DNA from: Chondrilla cf. caribensis
Lineage: Eukaryota; Porifera; Demospongiae; Chondrillida; Chondrillidae
Assembly (NCBI GenBank): GCA_964020155.1
Contig: OZ026548.1
Coordinates: 4,413,897-4,477,896 of the forward strand
Reading direction: 5' to 3'
Length of the DNA stretch: 64,000 nucleotides
Numbering within the stretch: the stretch's first letter is position 1; each line of letters opens with the position of its first letter. The position numbers and the translations under genes were made by a program. This document shows, piece after piece, positions 14,101 to 26,103 of the stretch. The notes under the pieces were generated by a model. The model saw only the letters and a list, made by a program, of their open reading frames with translations. It searched no databases and was not told the origin of the DNA.

Positions 14101-15038
14101 GCCAGCATTAAAGGAGTACGGTGATCCTTATCCTCCACATCAGTTTGTGCGCCCTAGTCTAATAACTTGACTACTTTCAATCGACCATACTTACTAGCAT
14201 AGTGAAGTGCTGTCCGCTCACAACTGTCCCTCTTATGAACATCGGCACCACAATTGATTACACATGATAAAATATCGTGGTGTCCTTTTTTGGCCGCCAA
14301 CATCAGAGGAGTACGACAATCCTCATCCTTTATGTCAATTTCAGAATTTCTACCCTTACTGAGTAATAGCTTAGCTACTTCCAAGTCACCTCTATCACTA
14401 GCAGAGTGAAGTACTGTTCTCTTGCGACCATCTTTCTTATTAACATCAGCACCATGATTGAGTAGATACAGTAAAATATCATAGTGCTTTCTTCTAGCTG
14501 ACAACATTAGAGGAGTATAATGATCCTTTATATCCTCCACATCAATGTCTGCATCTTTACTAAGTAATAGTTCAACTACTTTCAAGTGACCCTTATCACT
14601 GGCATAGTGGAGTGCTGTTCGTCCACGGCGATCTCTCTTATGAATATCAGCACCACGCTCGATTAAATACGATAGAACGTCATGGTGTCCTCTTTTAGCT
14701 GACAACATCAGAGGAGTATGACAAACCTCGTCCGGTACATCAATTTCTGCGCCCTCGTTAAGTAATAGTACGACTAATTTCAAGTGACCGCTCTCACTAG
14801 CGTAGTGAAGTGCTGTTCGCTCACGACAATCTTTCTTGCTAACATCGGCACCACGTTCGATTAAATATTTTATAACATCAAATCTTCCCTCACCATGTGA
14901 CAGTGCATAAATTAAAGGTGTACTCCCTAAGCTTCCCTTAAGCTTCTCTTTCTTGTTCACGTCATACCCTTCTTCGATAAACCGTTTTATTTTCTCCAAG
15001 TTGCCTTCTTTACAAGCACAGAAGAAATCACCCATCAT
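11186..15038 (-). CDS. Ankyrin repeat - ROC GTPase - COR-like - death domain protein, interrupted by an in-frame TAG
   Basis: Two exons: 15038 down to 11714, then 11568 to 11186 (phase 1, donor GTGAGT). Together they make 1,235 codons including a TAG at 14156-14154. Order: about 14-15 ankyrin repeats (residues 1-540, motif TALHYAS / TPLMLAA); a ROC-like G domain (P-loop GHAHSGKST about residue 547; switch II DFAGQHEYHG; G4-like SHMDK); a COR-like region (KLSDLFTTLDGRMVRDVLVS); and a C-terminal death-like fold in the second exon (LDRLIIRQIALDWYPVG, then WRTVLKALKNVGYTSLVGDVE). ROCO proteins are multidomain GTPases. The ankyrin plus death domain combination recalls DAPK1, but there is no kinase here. 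The TAG falls at LLD*GAQ in a repeat that is also one residue short. The frame stays open on both sides, so this is a recent nonsense allele, a young pseudogene or a sequence error. Start: tandem ATGs at 15038/15035. Confidence 0.85.
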
Positions 15039-16218
15039 CTTGCAGTAGACACGCCCTATAGCTCTGTCGCTTCACGTGCATGCCATAATTATTATAGTCC
15101 CTAGATCGATAGGCAATTGCAAATGGCCGCTAAGTTCAGTATTAGTACTGCTTCTTCGAGATCGAAAGGAGAGTCTTTGACCGTTGTTTTAAGCAAAGTA
15201 CATTCTTATCATTTTACATTGCATGTAAAATACCTTCGGGTTATTTTAAATCCATTTTTGGCTATTCCTTAAGTTGACATTCGTAGTGGGAAGTAATGCG
15301 GACTCTTGTATAACTACGTAGCCTGGCCACCTTTATCATGATGAATAAATACTCGCAATCATACCCATGTAAGGAACACACATATTATGCAAGTATGCAC
15401 ACACACATACACGCACGCACACACAAAGACACCTCCCTTATAAGTAACTGCTAGCACCCGCCTATTGCAATATTATGGTTACACAAGGTGCTGGAACCAA
15501 GGATTTGTTTTGAGCTACCAACAAGCTTAACTGTTGAGTGCAATTTGAAGGTTCACTGAATCTCCTTTCCCAACTGAAACATTGTAGACACTCATGGACA
15601 ATAAACAGTGTATATGTAGTGGCAAAGGCAGCCATGAAAAGGCATTATTCTGTGTGTGTGTCCCATGCACCAGAAGAGTTTCCATCTTATAATTAAGACT
15701 AAGTATAATATACTATATAACAGTACGTCCATTACTATTATGGCAATTGGTCCAATATATTATAGTGTAATTGTATCTTACAATATTCATGGGTACCATC
15801 CAAAAAACCACATGCAATGTGGCTTCTGAATTTCAGTATACACAACATACAATTAACCAAATGAAATTAATTTTATATTAACTTTTTGAAAATTTGTAAC
15901 CCTGAGAATACATGTGTACACACAATATATTATATCAGATTCTATTATTATAATATATTAGGGTGCTGTTGTCTGATTATATATATAGTACAATCTACAT
16001 ACATATCAATTGTTATTATAATTATTTTACTCAATCTGTGAATAAATTTACTAATAATTATAATAATATCATAATAATAATTCAACCAACATGGATTCAC
16101 ACACTTCACACTCACAATCAATAAAGCTACAGTATAATATTTGAACAACAAAAATTAATGAACTTCATATATGTAGTACCCATGTAATAACGAATTAAGA
16201 ATTGTTGTCACATGAAGT
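15039..16218. other. Intergenic region
   Basis: Contains the promoter side of the ankyrin-ROC gene and the 3' side of the RhoGEF gene. A + strand ATG at 15123 opens 25 codons and then reaches a possible donor (AAA|GTACAT), but I found no downstream exon for it. The rest is AT-rich with no visible gene. Confidence 0.5.
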
Positions 16219-16496
16219 TCACATGATCGAACAACACCGGGATTGGACCACCTGAACAGGAACTCGACCAGTAGCCAAGCTGAATGGTAAAGAGAGGTAA
16301 GTGTGAGAAGTGACAGTGGAGAGAGGTGAGTGTGAGGAATGACAGTGGAGAGGTGAGTGTGAGGAATGACAGTGGAGAGGTGAGTGTGAAGAGTGACAGT
16401 GGAGAGAGGTTGAATACACAACAGACAGACATATGGCTACATAGTATTATGCAGGCCAAAAGTTCTAATTTCGTAAACATCGTTTCTGTGTACATG

Positions 16497-16569
<73 letters not shown>

Positions 16570-16594
16570 CATACATATTATTACGGATATTCAC

Positions 16595-16633
<39 letters not shown>

Positions 16634-17070
16634 GGACACGCACCACTACTAAATTAAAATAACAATTGCACTACTACTACTACTAATACTACATACAGCT
16701 ACATACCTTGTTACAGTTTTATCAAATACTGTTGATAAGTCAGTCTCTCTGACCTCCTCCTCATCCCTTCTGTCACCCTGTAGTATGAATACAGAACAAA
16801 CAATTGAACCAATGTGTGTGTGTGTGTGTGTGTACATGCATGTGTGTATGTATTATAATGACATGAATTACTTGTATTGGAACAGCCTACTAGCACATAA
16901 TGAAACTACATGTGCACATGAGAATCAACAGTGAGATGGGTGCTAGTTGTAATTCTTGAGAAATTTTAACTAACGAGTCACATATGTGGTCAACACAGGC
17001 ACACCCACCCACACCCACCACACCCACACCCACACACCTCACAGGCATGCACACCCACACATGCACACAG

Positions 17071-17134
<64 letters not shown>

Positions 17135-17274
17135 ACACAGGCACACACACCCACACACGCACACAGGCACACACACACACATACGCGCGCGCGCGCACAC
17201 AGGCACACAGACACCCACACACGCGCACACAGGCACACCCACACCCACACACGCACACAGGCACACACACACAC

Positions 17275-17310
<36 letters not shown>

Positions 17311-18437
17311 TAGGTTGATGGTTGTCATCATTCTGTCTTTCAATATCAACTTTACCACTCTGTGCTATAGGTTTGCTTTCTCCTCCGCTTTCCTTTTCTT
17401 CTAAGAGCCCAAAAGGGGTTGGTGTAATCTTCATAGACCGTTTTGCACGTGGTTTAGCCATTTCATCGCTGTTGGTACTGTGGTGACTCGACTCACTCCC
17501 ACTGCGCTGTACACCAACCAGGTCCTCCTCGGATTTTGCTGAAATGATGGTGGCAGTCAGTGGGTAGGGGGACAGCTAGGGTGGGAAAGGGCAGTGGAAT
17601 GATGACACCTCACTACATAGGAGGGCATGACTACCATTGTAGTCTAACTTGCTCAGTAAGTACATACGTACCTCAAAGAGCGCAACAATTCTGTACATCT
17701 CATCAAAAGTTCTAACTTAGTTTCAGTATTGGTTGACATAGCACACACGATCTATGGACTGAGTGCAGTGTGTGTACTAACCAGGGTACTATATTATACT
17801 AAGCAAGTCATATTGTACTACATGTACAGTTTTTCTTGCATAATGCAAATGGTTGTCCCACTCATCTAACACAGAAGATAAGAAAATGGTGAATTTTGAT
17901 TGATCTGATTCGAATATTATTTAACCTGAAAAGACCTTCAGCAAAGTGGCCACTCTTGAAGGTACACAAAGAGCATAGAATACCATGTATACCGATGGAT
18001 GTGTTTGGATGGAATGGTTGGATTTCTATGCCTCTCAGATACTTATCTAAAGCAAACTCCCATCATGAACTACTACATACGTATGTTATCTATAATATAC
18101 GTAGGAAATTGTATTGAGTACCATACAGGCAGTACTGGTGCACATAAATATGGACATACCTGTAGATCATCCTCTAGGTCAGTTTTGGAGGAGGTAGGAG
18201 GGCTCTGTATTCGTAAGTGTCTTGGGACAGCAACAGACGTTGCCGTGGGTGTGTTCACTGATGTATGTCTTGTACTGACATCACCCTTTGGTGTGTTCTT
18301 GTAACTGACCGTCTCCATAAGATCCCTATACAAGGCAATAGTGTGGTATGTACGTAAGTACCGTATCGTTTCATGAACACAAATGTATTGACATACGTAC
18401 ATAATACTCACACATAACACACACGTACACACTCACA

Positions 18438-18485
<48 letters not shown>

Positions 18486-19745
18486 CACACACATTTCGGA
18501 GTGAACACTCACTGTATGACTTTCCTAATGCTTTCTATCCATGAATAAACCTCATCTTGGTTGGTAGAGAACACCAGTACAGACGTATCTTCATTAGACA
18601 CCTACATATACATATATGTACATATGCACATCACCACATATTACACATATATTATGCAGGAACATAATAAGCAACACATGAATATGTACAGTATGTACAT
18701 ATTACGTACATAAGTTCATATATTATAATACATAAGAAATAAGTAGTAAGGAGTAAATATATCTGAATACATATAATACACATGAGTAACGAGAGTTGTT
18801 GAGTGTGATCACAGCTAATAATTCAATAAAACACAGGACGTTTTGATATTGAACTATTGGCTGAGATTATGCTCAACAACTCTCGTTATTCATGGATACT
18901 CACACAGCAATGAATCCTTATCATATTATATAATACACATATATGTATATTTACATATATAAATAAATAAATATAATTACACATAATTACAGTAAATAAA
19001 GGAAGTACATATGGTAGAGTACAATTGATACATACGTAGCTCTGAGAGATTTTGTCTCTTATCCTCACATATGCACGTAGTGCTCACCCTGAATAGTGCT
19101 CCGGGTCCATTAGCGTCTCCCAATACCAGACACACACTTGAATGGAGCAGTGGAAGGACACACCGACACTCATAGGTCCTGCAAGACAATGGAGAGTATC
19201 ACAAGTGTAAATATGGTATGTACGTACAGTACATTAGAGATAGAACAAGTGTCAAGAAGTACGTATATACATACGTACGTACTTACACATGATACATACG
19301 TACGTACTGACATGCATTCATACGAATGGGATACGTACGTACATAAAGAGTACTTACTGTACTGATCATACTGTATAATGTATATTGTACTGTATGTACA
19401 TACGTACGTATATGAAGATGGATTGCAAACTGGTTGGAATTGAGTGCTGTATGCACTCATGTGTGTACAGCTTACCTAGAGCCTAGATTAGGTCTTGCAT
19501 ATATCAGCATATCGGTGAAGAGGAAAAACATCCTCTCTTTGGCTTTGTTGGAGTTTCTGCATACCTGAGAATGTGAATAATAAACATATGACTGTACAGT
19601 ATGTACATACGTAATACAGTACATATGTACATACGAATACATTTATGTCCTCTATGTACACACTCCAACAAACACATAATATTATGCATGTTCAAACATC
19701 ACACATGCACAAAAACACACACGCACGCACACACACACACGCACG

Positions 19746-19784
<39 letters not shown>

Positions 19785-22694
19785 TCATCAATCTTCCTTC
19801 CCTCACAAATCTTCTCCCAGGAGTCATTAGACCAGGAACAGTCTGTCCAGTCAGACCTTTCTGAATCTCAAGTAACTTTCTTGCATTTTCCTGTGTCTTA
19901 AGATGGTCATTGATGTATTCAGCCATTTCATCTATCCTCCCACATACATCTGCGTCAATTAGGAACCGAAACATGCACCAGCAAATCAATTGAAACACTA
20001 TACACATAAATTAATGTACGTATGTATGCATAATATGTATATACGTACGTACACCATACAATTACGGTCCCAGTTTACATCCAGATAAATAACTACAGTA
20101 CAAACATAAGTACATACGTACAGTATGTGTAAATGTGTGTGCATGTATGTATGTATGTACATATTTTCCCGAAAATGTATGCTCATCATACAAAGAGCTT
20201 GCTTTAATAGATCCTAAATTATAGATACATATATACGTATGTACAAATATATGTATGTACGTAGGTACATACTTATGCATGTATGTACCTACGTACATAA
20301 TATGAACACAAGTGCATATACACTGGGACCTCTCTATTACAAACCTCTGAAATGTGGAAACCTCTATAATAAGGACACCATTCTGTGTCCCGGTGTAGTA
20401 CTGTACTGTATTAAATGACCTCTGAATTGAGGAAACCTCTGTAATAAGGACTAAAATTATGGTCCCAAAGTGTCCTTTATAGAGAGGTTCCACTGTATAC
20501 ATTATGTGCATACCTTTTAACTTGGCATAATCGGGATGTGTTTCTTTTGTGTGTTTTAAGAGATCTTGCAGTAGTAGTCTGTACCTGTAGAATATGCAAC
20601 ACAGCACACTCATGGTGACATTGCTCATGCTAGATAGTGTGTGTACATATGTACAATACGTACGTATGTATTTAAGTGTACGTATATAAGCGGGAACTTT
20701 GTTGCTGAGTGCATACAACTCATTTTAACCACTGAAAATGCAGAACACACACACATACACATTTGCACATACTCTCTCACCCACACATGTATGTACATAT
20801 GTACATACGTACATATACAGATCAGTATGTACTGTAAGCACATACGTATACATACGTACATGTGCATACATTTTATTTTCACAATGGAGTGTAAAGGGAA
20901 GGTATGTACGCTAGGTCCATGCACAATCCATTTTGCAGTTTTCCAAATGAGGAGTGTCCCATGCACAGGATGGTACTGTCATAGAAAGGGCCATATACAC
21001 CACCTTACCTTGGTATCCTTTGAACTGGGGTTATGAGTAGAGACTCCAGCTTCAGACTTTGACATTCCGGTCTGAATTCTGTTGCTGTCTTGAAGTTGAC
21101 AAAGTCTTGGCTACGCTTCTCCCATTGCTGTGTATACAATACAGGCACATAGATTATACAATGGAATATCGGTGCAAGGAAGTGAAATCTAGACTACGTA
21201 TGTAATCTGGTATCAATGAGGATGATATGATGGGATAATGAGAATAAAAGCGGAAATCTGGTATAGAATGGGCGTTAGCATGAAACGTATTAGAAATGTA
21301 CGTATTGCAAACTACGTACGTGCGTACTAGACCGGAAAAAAAATAAAAATAAAAAAAAAACTCCCATGCGGGGAATCGAACCCCGGCCACGGCGGTGAGA
21401 GCGCCGGATCCTAACCACTAGACCACATGGGACAGCACATCTAAGGTCTTAGGGATCACCCGTTATAAACTTATACGTATGCACTATCATAATACACGTA
21501 CATACGTACTCGTAGCACATCCAAGGCTGCGTTGTAATTGTTCACATAGTTGGCGTACACTTTGAGGAATGGCCCCATATTGTTGAATGCCTCAACGGGT
21601 CCCTTCTGCTGTATGTACATGAGGAGCTCACGGTTCAGAGAGAGAATGTGCTCAATGTTAGAGAATATAATGGTGATTACATCCACTGGAAGAAGTGATC
21701 TAGCCCGAATGGGTTGTAAAAAGTGCTGTGGGAATGAAACGAACATACGTAATAATGTGAATTCCGTGAAAGATGAACAACATTCAAATAGTTCTTTACT
21801 GTCAGCAGGGCAATTATTGGAGAAACTACATGTACATGCTAGTCGACAGTATAACCTCAAGATTGAGATGACCTCAGTAATAGGACTACTCTCACCCAGT
21901 ACAGAGAATTCACATATTATACTGGAATGCTTGCAGTTGGTCCCTGGTGATGATGTATTATGTATTACAGAGTACCGGGACTATAATGGAACATGACAAA
22001 GGGGAGGATTCCTTATACGTACCATTAGCATTGCAGTAAAATAACCTGATCCAATAGATCTGTAGTCAAATATCCTTATTATTTAACCCATAATATTTTG
22101 AATTACAACTTTGTTGTAAACATGCCAGTATGCTATAAATAGTTCTGTAATATGACAATCGTTGAGATCCGGCATGTTGTCACTGTTCAAAGGGTGTCAG
22201 GTTGACAAGCTCCACTAATTGCATTCTCCGAATGACTTCTCACATACCATGTAACACATCAATGTAGGTGGTGTAATGTGACTAAGGGGCATGGACGTGG
22301 CACAAGACTATGAACACTATACAAGAGGACAGTGCTCCATCCGTACACGTATCCACGAGGATCCAGATGGAATTTCACTCATGAAAGATACGCCGACATA
22401 CCCACACATGTCCATATTATGTAGGTAAGTAGGTATGTATGTACATTTGTACCCATACATGTGCATATGTATGTATGCAGTGTGTACATACACATACACA
22501 TGCACACATGTACACACTGTACACACTGTCAGGAAGTTTGCTTATGAAGGCACGTGGTACACCTTGGTTCACATCTATGCAAGAGTGTTCTGGCAGACTC
22601 ACATCAATAATGACTGACAGTTGTGAGATGTAGGATTGCTCTGATGAATATATCTCGTTGACAATCTTCTGACGCTTGGAAAGTGTTGGACTAC
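16219..22694 (-). CDS. RhoGEF (DH-PH) with C-terminal CaaX box
   Basis: Exons in gene order: 22694-22603, 21725-21510, 21127-21009, 20584-20514, 19949-19783, 19564-19476, 19178-19088, 18601-18513, 18325-18160, 17538-17309, 16777-16707, 16279-16219 (TGA). Junctions are GT-AG and phases agree, except between 18160 and 17538 (phase 0 to 1), where an exon may be missing. The DH domain runs from [16 protein letters not shown] through [17 protein letters not shown] and [21 protein letters not shown] to AEYINDHLK. The PH domain follows ([28 protein letters not shown]-like [19 protein letters not shown]). DH-PH proteins load GTP onto Rho GTPases. The tail is Ser/Thr/Glu-rich and ends QSRCCSIM, a canonical farnesylation-type CaaX. 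An upstream C1-like exon suggests a GEF-H1/AKAP13-like N-terminus. The tRNA-Glu gene lies in one intron. Confidence 0.87.
16292..16412. repeat. 27-29 bp minisatellite, about 4-5 copies
   Basis: Unit resembles GAGGTGAGTGTGAGGAATGACAG followed by TGGA. It lies immediately upstream (in gene sense) of the last RhoGEF exon, in the intron 16280-16706. Confidence 0.85.
16498..16632 (-). repeat. (CA)n tracts, sense (GT)n of the RhoGEF
   Basis: Two CA runs (about 16498-16566 and 16597-16632) separated by 30 bp, in the last RhoGEF intron. Confidence 0.95.
17000..17308 (-). repeat. Complex (CA)n / GCACACAGGCACACAC repeat abutting a splice donor
   Basis: Pure and interrupted CA repeats plus a 12-16 bp CACACAGG variant array. 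In gene sense the (GT)n begins at the donor of exon 17538-17309: the exon ends AAG and the intron starts GTGTGTGTG. Confidence 0.95.
18428..18484 (-). repeat. (CA)n microsatellite
   Basis: About 55 bp of CA in the RhoGEF intron between 18325 and 18513. Confidence 0.95.
18788..18887. mobile_element. MITE-like element with perfect 16-bp terminal inverted repeats
   Basis: Left end AACGAGAGTTGTTGAG and right end CTCAACAACTCTCGTT are perfect reverse complements 100 bp apart. Further complementary blocks inside (TTCAAT/ATTGAA) let most of the element fold. If the terminal A/T pair is read as target site, it is flanked by TA on both sides, as for Tc1/mariner-type insertions. It is non-coding and intronic in the RhoGEF. 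Confidence 0.75.
19725..19782 (-). repeat. (CA)n tract abutting a splice donor
   Basis: CA/GCAC repeat directly following (in gene sense) the RhoGEF exon 19949-19783, which ends AAG and continues GTGTGTGTG. Confidence 0.95.
20321..20495. mobile_element. pogo/Tigger-like MITE (CAGTGGAACCTCTCTAT ends)
   Basis: Starts CACTGGGACCTCTCTATTA and ends with the reverse complement of CAGTGGAACCTCTCTATAAA. TA dinucleotides flank both sides and the length is about 175 bp. Internal sub-repeats of the CCTCTxxAATAAGGA type are present. The termini resemble Tc1/mariner pogo-group elements. It is intronic and has no transposase. Confidence 0.75.
21335..21360 (-). terminator. Pol III T-run terminator of tRNA-Glu
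   Basis: In tRNA sense, runs of nine, five and eight T separated by single A residues directly after the discriminator base. Confidence 0.85.
21361..21432 (-). tRNA. tRNA-Glu (CTC anticodon)
   Basis: Read on the minus strand, a 72-nt cloverleaf begins TCCCATGTGGTCTAGTGGTT. A 7-bp acceptor stem (TCCCATG / CATGGGA) is perfect and the discriminator is G. The A box (TGGTCTAGTGG) and B box (GGTTCGATTCC) are canonical. The anticodon loop reads CGCTCTCAC with CTC. No intron and no encoded CCA. It is followed at once by a long T run (A run on +, 21335-21360), a Pol III terminator. It lies in the RhoGEF intron 21128-21509, same strand as the host. Confidence 0.97.
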
Positions 22695-23990
22695 CTGTGA
22701 GGAAGTCATCACATGTAGGCTTTTTATAAAAGTGCATATGTACATATGTACATATGTATTTATGTATACACACAACATATACATACGTAATTATGTACAT
22801 GACTCCAAATATTAAACCAACATGTGTACAAATGTACGTATGTATCTACGTACTTTCTCTTGTAAACAAGTAATCGAAGTTGAAAACGTAATGGGGTTGC
22901 CTCCTCCACACTCAAATTACTTAGGCATCACTTTCAAATTTCAAAGATACCACTTCTGATGAGATATTGTCAGCATAAAATAAACACGATGTCCCTTGGA
23001 TTTCGTGCTGAATGAGTTCTACTGCATACACATACGCATGTACGTACATTACAAAGCCACTTTATTGCATGTACATATGTATGAATGATGCTCCCATATC
23101 ACTCATTCTGGTACCATATACTTAGCAGACAATAATCTGGCTTAAACCAACCATATCATGGTTTTGATTTCACAAGTTTATGGAATGTTTGCAAATAGAA
23201 CAAAATCACACAAACCAACCATGAAGTAAACTATAAAACAATTCCCCCTCTTCAGTATTACAATCGTGGGCACTGTTGGTGCCCTCACACCATCAATAAC
23301 TGTGTGATACAATCATATGTACATATTGTACATAGGTACATACGTACGTACATACTAACAATGCTCCGATATCATTCATGGAAGTTAGTATTACACACAC
23401 ATACCATAACTTGCCATGTAACATCAGTTATTAACAATTAGTTCATTAATTATGCATGTATTGTCAGCTTGGGGCAAGGTCTTGGTTCAATCATCAACCA
23501 CGTAAACATCACACAGATCATGTTATTGTGTGAAATGGGAAGTCTGTCTGAGGTGACCAGTAATGGCAAGGTGACCTGTATATGAATTAGGTAGGTGATC
23601 CTTGTCGACATTGAGTCATGGGTGAGATGTTGTATCGTAACACATCTGTATGCACTCATGAATGTACTTATGTATGTACATACAATAGAAACCTGTTGAC
23701 TCCCAAATTTATTGTAATCAGATGTTCTTCTAACCAGGATTTTCTTATTATGTGTACACTATACATAACAGCAAACCAATTAAAGTTCAAAATTGATTTG
23801 TCGTAAATAGCAATTAGTGTGAATAGTGTTTCTCTTAACACATTGTACATACATACGTACAATAGTACACACACATACGTACGTACATACATACATGTAT
23901 GTGATTAGAGTCTAATGATACTAAGTGGATCGCCAAGGATAATTGTAATTGCATGGGATTTCGACCACAAAGGTCTTATTCGGATACATA

Positions 23991-24130
23991 ACATGGAGTA
24001 AGATAGAATATACATACGTACGTATGTATGTACAGTAGTTCCATACTGAACGTACATAATATGTATGCATGTACGTATAGTATGAAACTACATACATACG
24101 TACGTATGTACATTCTATCCTACTCCATGT
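23991..24130. mobile_element. 140-bp fold-back element
   Basis: ACATGGAGTA at the left pairs with TACTCCATGT at the right. The complementarity continues inward with few mismatches for about 55 bp per arm (TAGAAT/ATTCTA, TACATACGTACGTATG, AGTAGTT/AACTAC, CATACT/AGTATG). Only about 30 bp form the loop. It is non-coding, a MITE or hairpin-type insertion. Confidence 0.7.
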
Positions 24131-24183
24131 TTTGAATATACATATAATATATCCTGGTTGAAGGTAACATCATAGGAACTGAC

Positions 24184-24395
24184 CTATGTACATTTCCCAT
24201 GTACTAGCTCAGAACAGGTCAAGTTGATATACTTTTTGACAAAACCTGATTAATTTTGATACACTTCTTGGTTGCCGGGGTACGTAATAGATAAATTCCT
24301 CCTTGGGTTGGTACATGGGAAATGTCCTCACTGCAAAAGACTAATTGACCGAGGGCGCCGATGTACCATCTCAGGAAGGGATTTATCTACTACAT
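24184..24395. mobile_element. Candidate inverted-repeat element
   Basis: ACATTTCCCATGTAC (about 24188) is complementary to GTACATGGGAAATGT (about 24312). TAGATAAAT (about 24289) is complementary to ATTTATCTA (about 24381). The arms interleave, so the structure may be two nested or overlapping insertions. Confidence 0.45.
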
Positions 24396-24522
24396 ACATA
24401 CACATTATGTATGTAGATGAGTAAATTTTAATCAAGAATTCTCATCAACAAATCAAGTATCTGGTCGTCCGCAGAATTCTTCACAATAAGGATGTCAAGC
24501 CGGTAGCAGTGTGCATACCTAC

Positions 24523-24585
24523 GTGCATGTAAGAGTATCATCTGGATGACACTGGACATAACGAACACATTCACAGTCCACACAA
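24523..24585 (-). CDS. C1-domain-like exon, probably of the RhoGEF
   Basis: A 63-nt exon between TTCTGCAG and a GTAGGT donor (phase 2 in, phase 2 out). Its peptide has the spacing C-x2-C-x4-Y-x2-C-x7-C (CVDC, then YVQC, ending TLTC). This is the second half of a C1 zinc domain with Tyr at the usual His. C1 domains precede DH-PH in the GEF-H1/AKAP13/ARHGEF18 group. I could not find the first half of the domain, so the link to the RhoGEF rests on strand, position and family order. Confidence 0.45.
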
Positions 24586-25338
24586 CTGCAGAAGTGCTGT
24601 CTGGTTTACTGAACCACAACAACTCCAAATTTCCCAAGACTCCAATCCAACTGTCGGGAGAGCCAAACACAGTCAACTTGTTCTCAATATCTCAGACTGT
24701 TTGGTAGACAATCCCTTAACAATGCCACCTGTGTATAGGACTTAATATGGCAAATGAACGCTGTGTAAGGACACCTAATTAGAAACTAGACAGGTTTGAT
24801 GGCTTCCTAGAAGCCATATGAGGGGTAAGGTATCCGTTAAAACTTTGTGGTTTGCCACGTAGGTCCATAGTGAAGGCACATACTGTACGTGTATGTTACA
24901 TACCCGGAATACTAGCAACTCGTGGGGGGGAAGTACTGCACACATCTGCTACAAAGTTTTCACTAAACCAATACATACATGTTTACTGCAACGTAATCCA
25001 CTCAAACCAGGCCTGGTGACAGTCAGACATCTTGTCTCAGGAGTCCCACATAATTACAGCAGTTAGAGGAAAACGATCTGACCTGTGGTGGTCTTTGAAG
25101 TGGTGAAGCTAATTGAGCTAAGGTATCACTGAAATGTGATAATGATTGCTATTGTGAATCATCCACCACCAAAATACACTTATATGAGGTATCTACGTGT
25201 ACGTATGTATGTGTTCACATACACACCTCCTTTGAGCAGTACTTGATCAAATGTTCGTTTTTCAATATCTTATGCATGCTCATACGTATGCAAGTTATAT
25301 GTAGACACATGTACGCGTACATGGATTATATACATACA

Positions 25339-25476
<138 letters not shown>

Positions 25477-26103
25477 GACACACACAGAGGCATACATATG
25501 TACGTACATACACATGGAGCTCATTATGCTTTAAACATAAAGTGGAGGGTACACAACAACAGAGTTACTTGTAAGCATTTGACACTTGCAGACACACTGT
25601 AATAGAATTAAATCCACAGCAATAGCAGCTGGGATTGAAACCTGATCATAGCCTAGCATTAGGAAGTATTTCCATCCCTGCAATATACACTGTCTGTACA
25701 CATCTGCACCGAGGAGCAGAGGATACCCTTCTTGAAATGTGATTAGTGACAAATAAAAGAATATTACCGGACTGCTTCGTGAGTGGAACAACTCTCTAAC
25801 CAACACTGCATGGTGATGAGGCTGTGGATGTGTTCAATACACATACATTGTACCATTAACAGACATATATGTGTACATGCGAGTATACAATGCACTGTAA
25901 AATCAAAATAAATTAGGAACTATCTATTTGGAAGTAGAACAGACAACTGAAATACATATGACGTAATTAGCAGTTCCTACACACGTACATGTCCTACTCA
26001 ATCATACTATGGACAGACAATACACACTTACGTACATACGTATACTGTGCATATGGTATGTGACAAGGTATGAATAGTGGATTGAGGTAAAGGGTTACTG
26101 TGT

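Larger units (their letters stand above)
22695..24522. other. Presumed RhoGEF intron DNA
   Basis: Between the first DH exon and the C1-like exon. It is rich in TACGTACGTATG-type palindromic words and holds fold-back elements at 23991-24130 and 24184-24395. The phases of the flanking exons (2 out, 1 in) imply at least one further exon that I could not locate. Confidence 0.5.

Noticed and set aside
17672..17711. Candidate 40-nt RhoGEF exon ([13 protein letters not shown]) with strong GTACGT donor
   Set aside because: Its phase does not bridge exon 18160 (phase 0) to 17538 (phase 1), so it does not solve the missing junction.
24428..24676. Minus-strand frame of 82 codons around the C1-like exon
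   Set aside because: It is in a different frame from the Cys-rich reading. The C1 spacing and splice sites favour the shorter exon.
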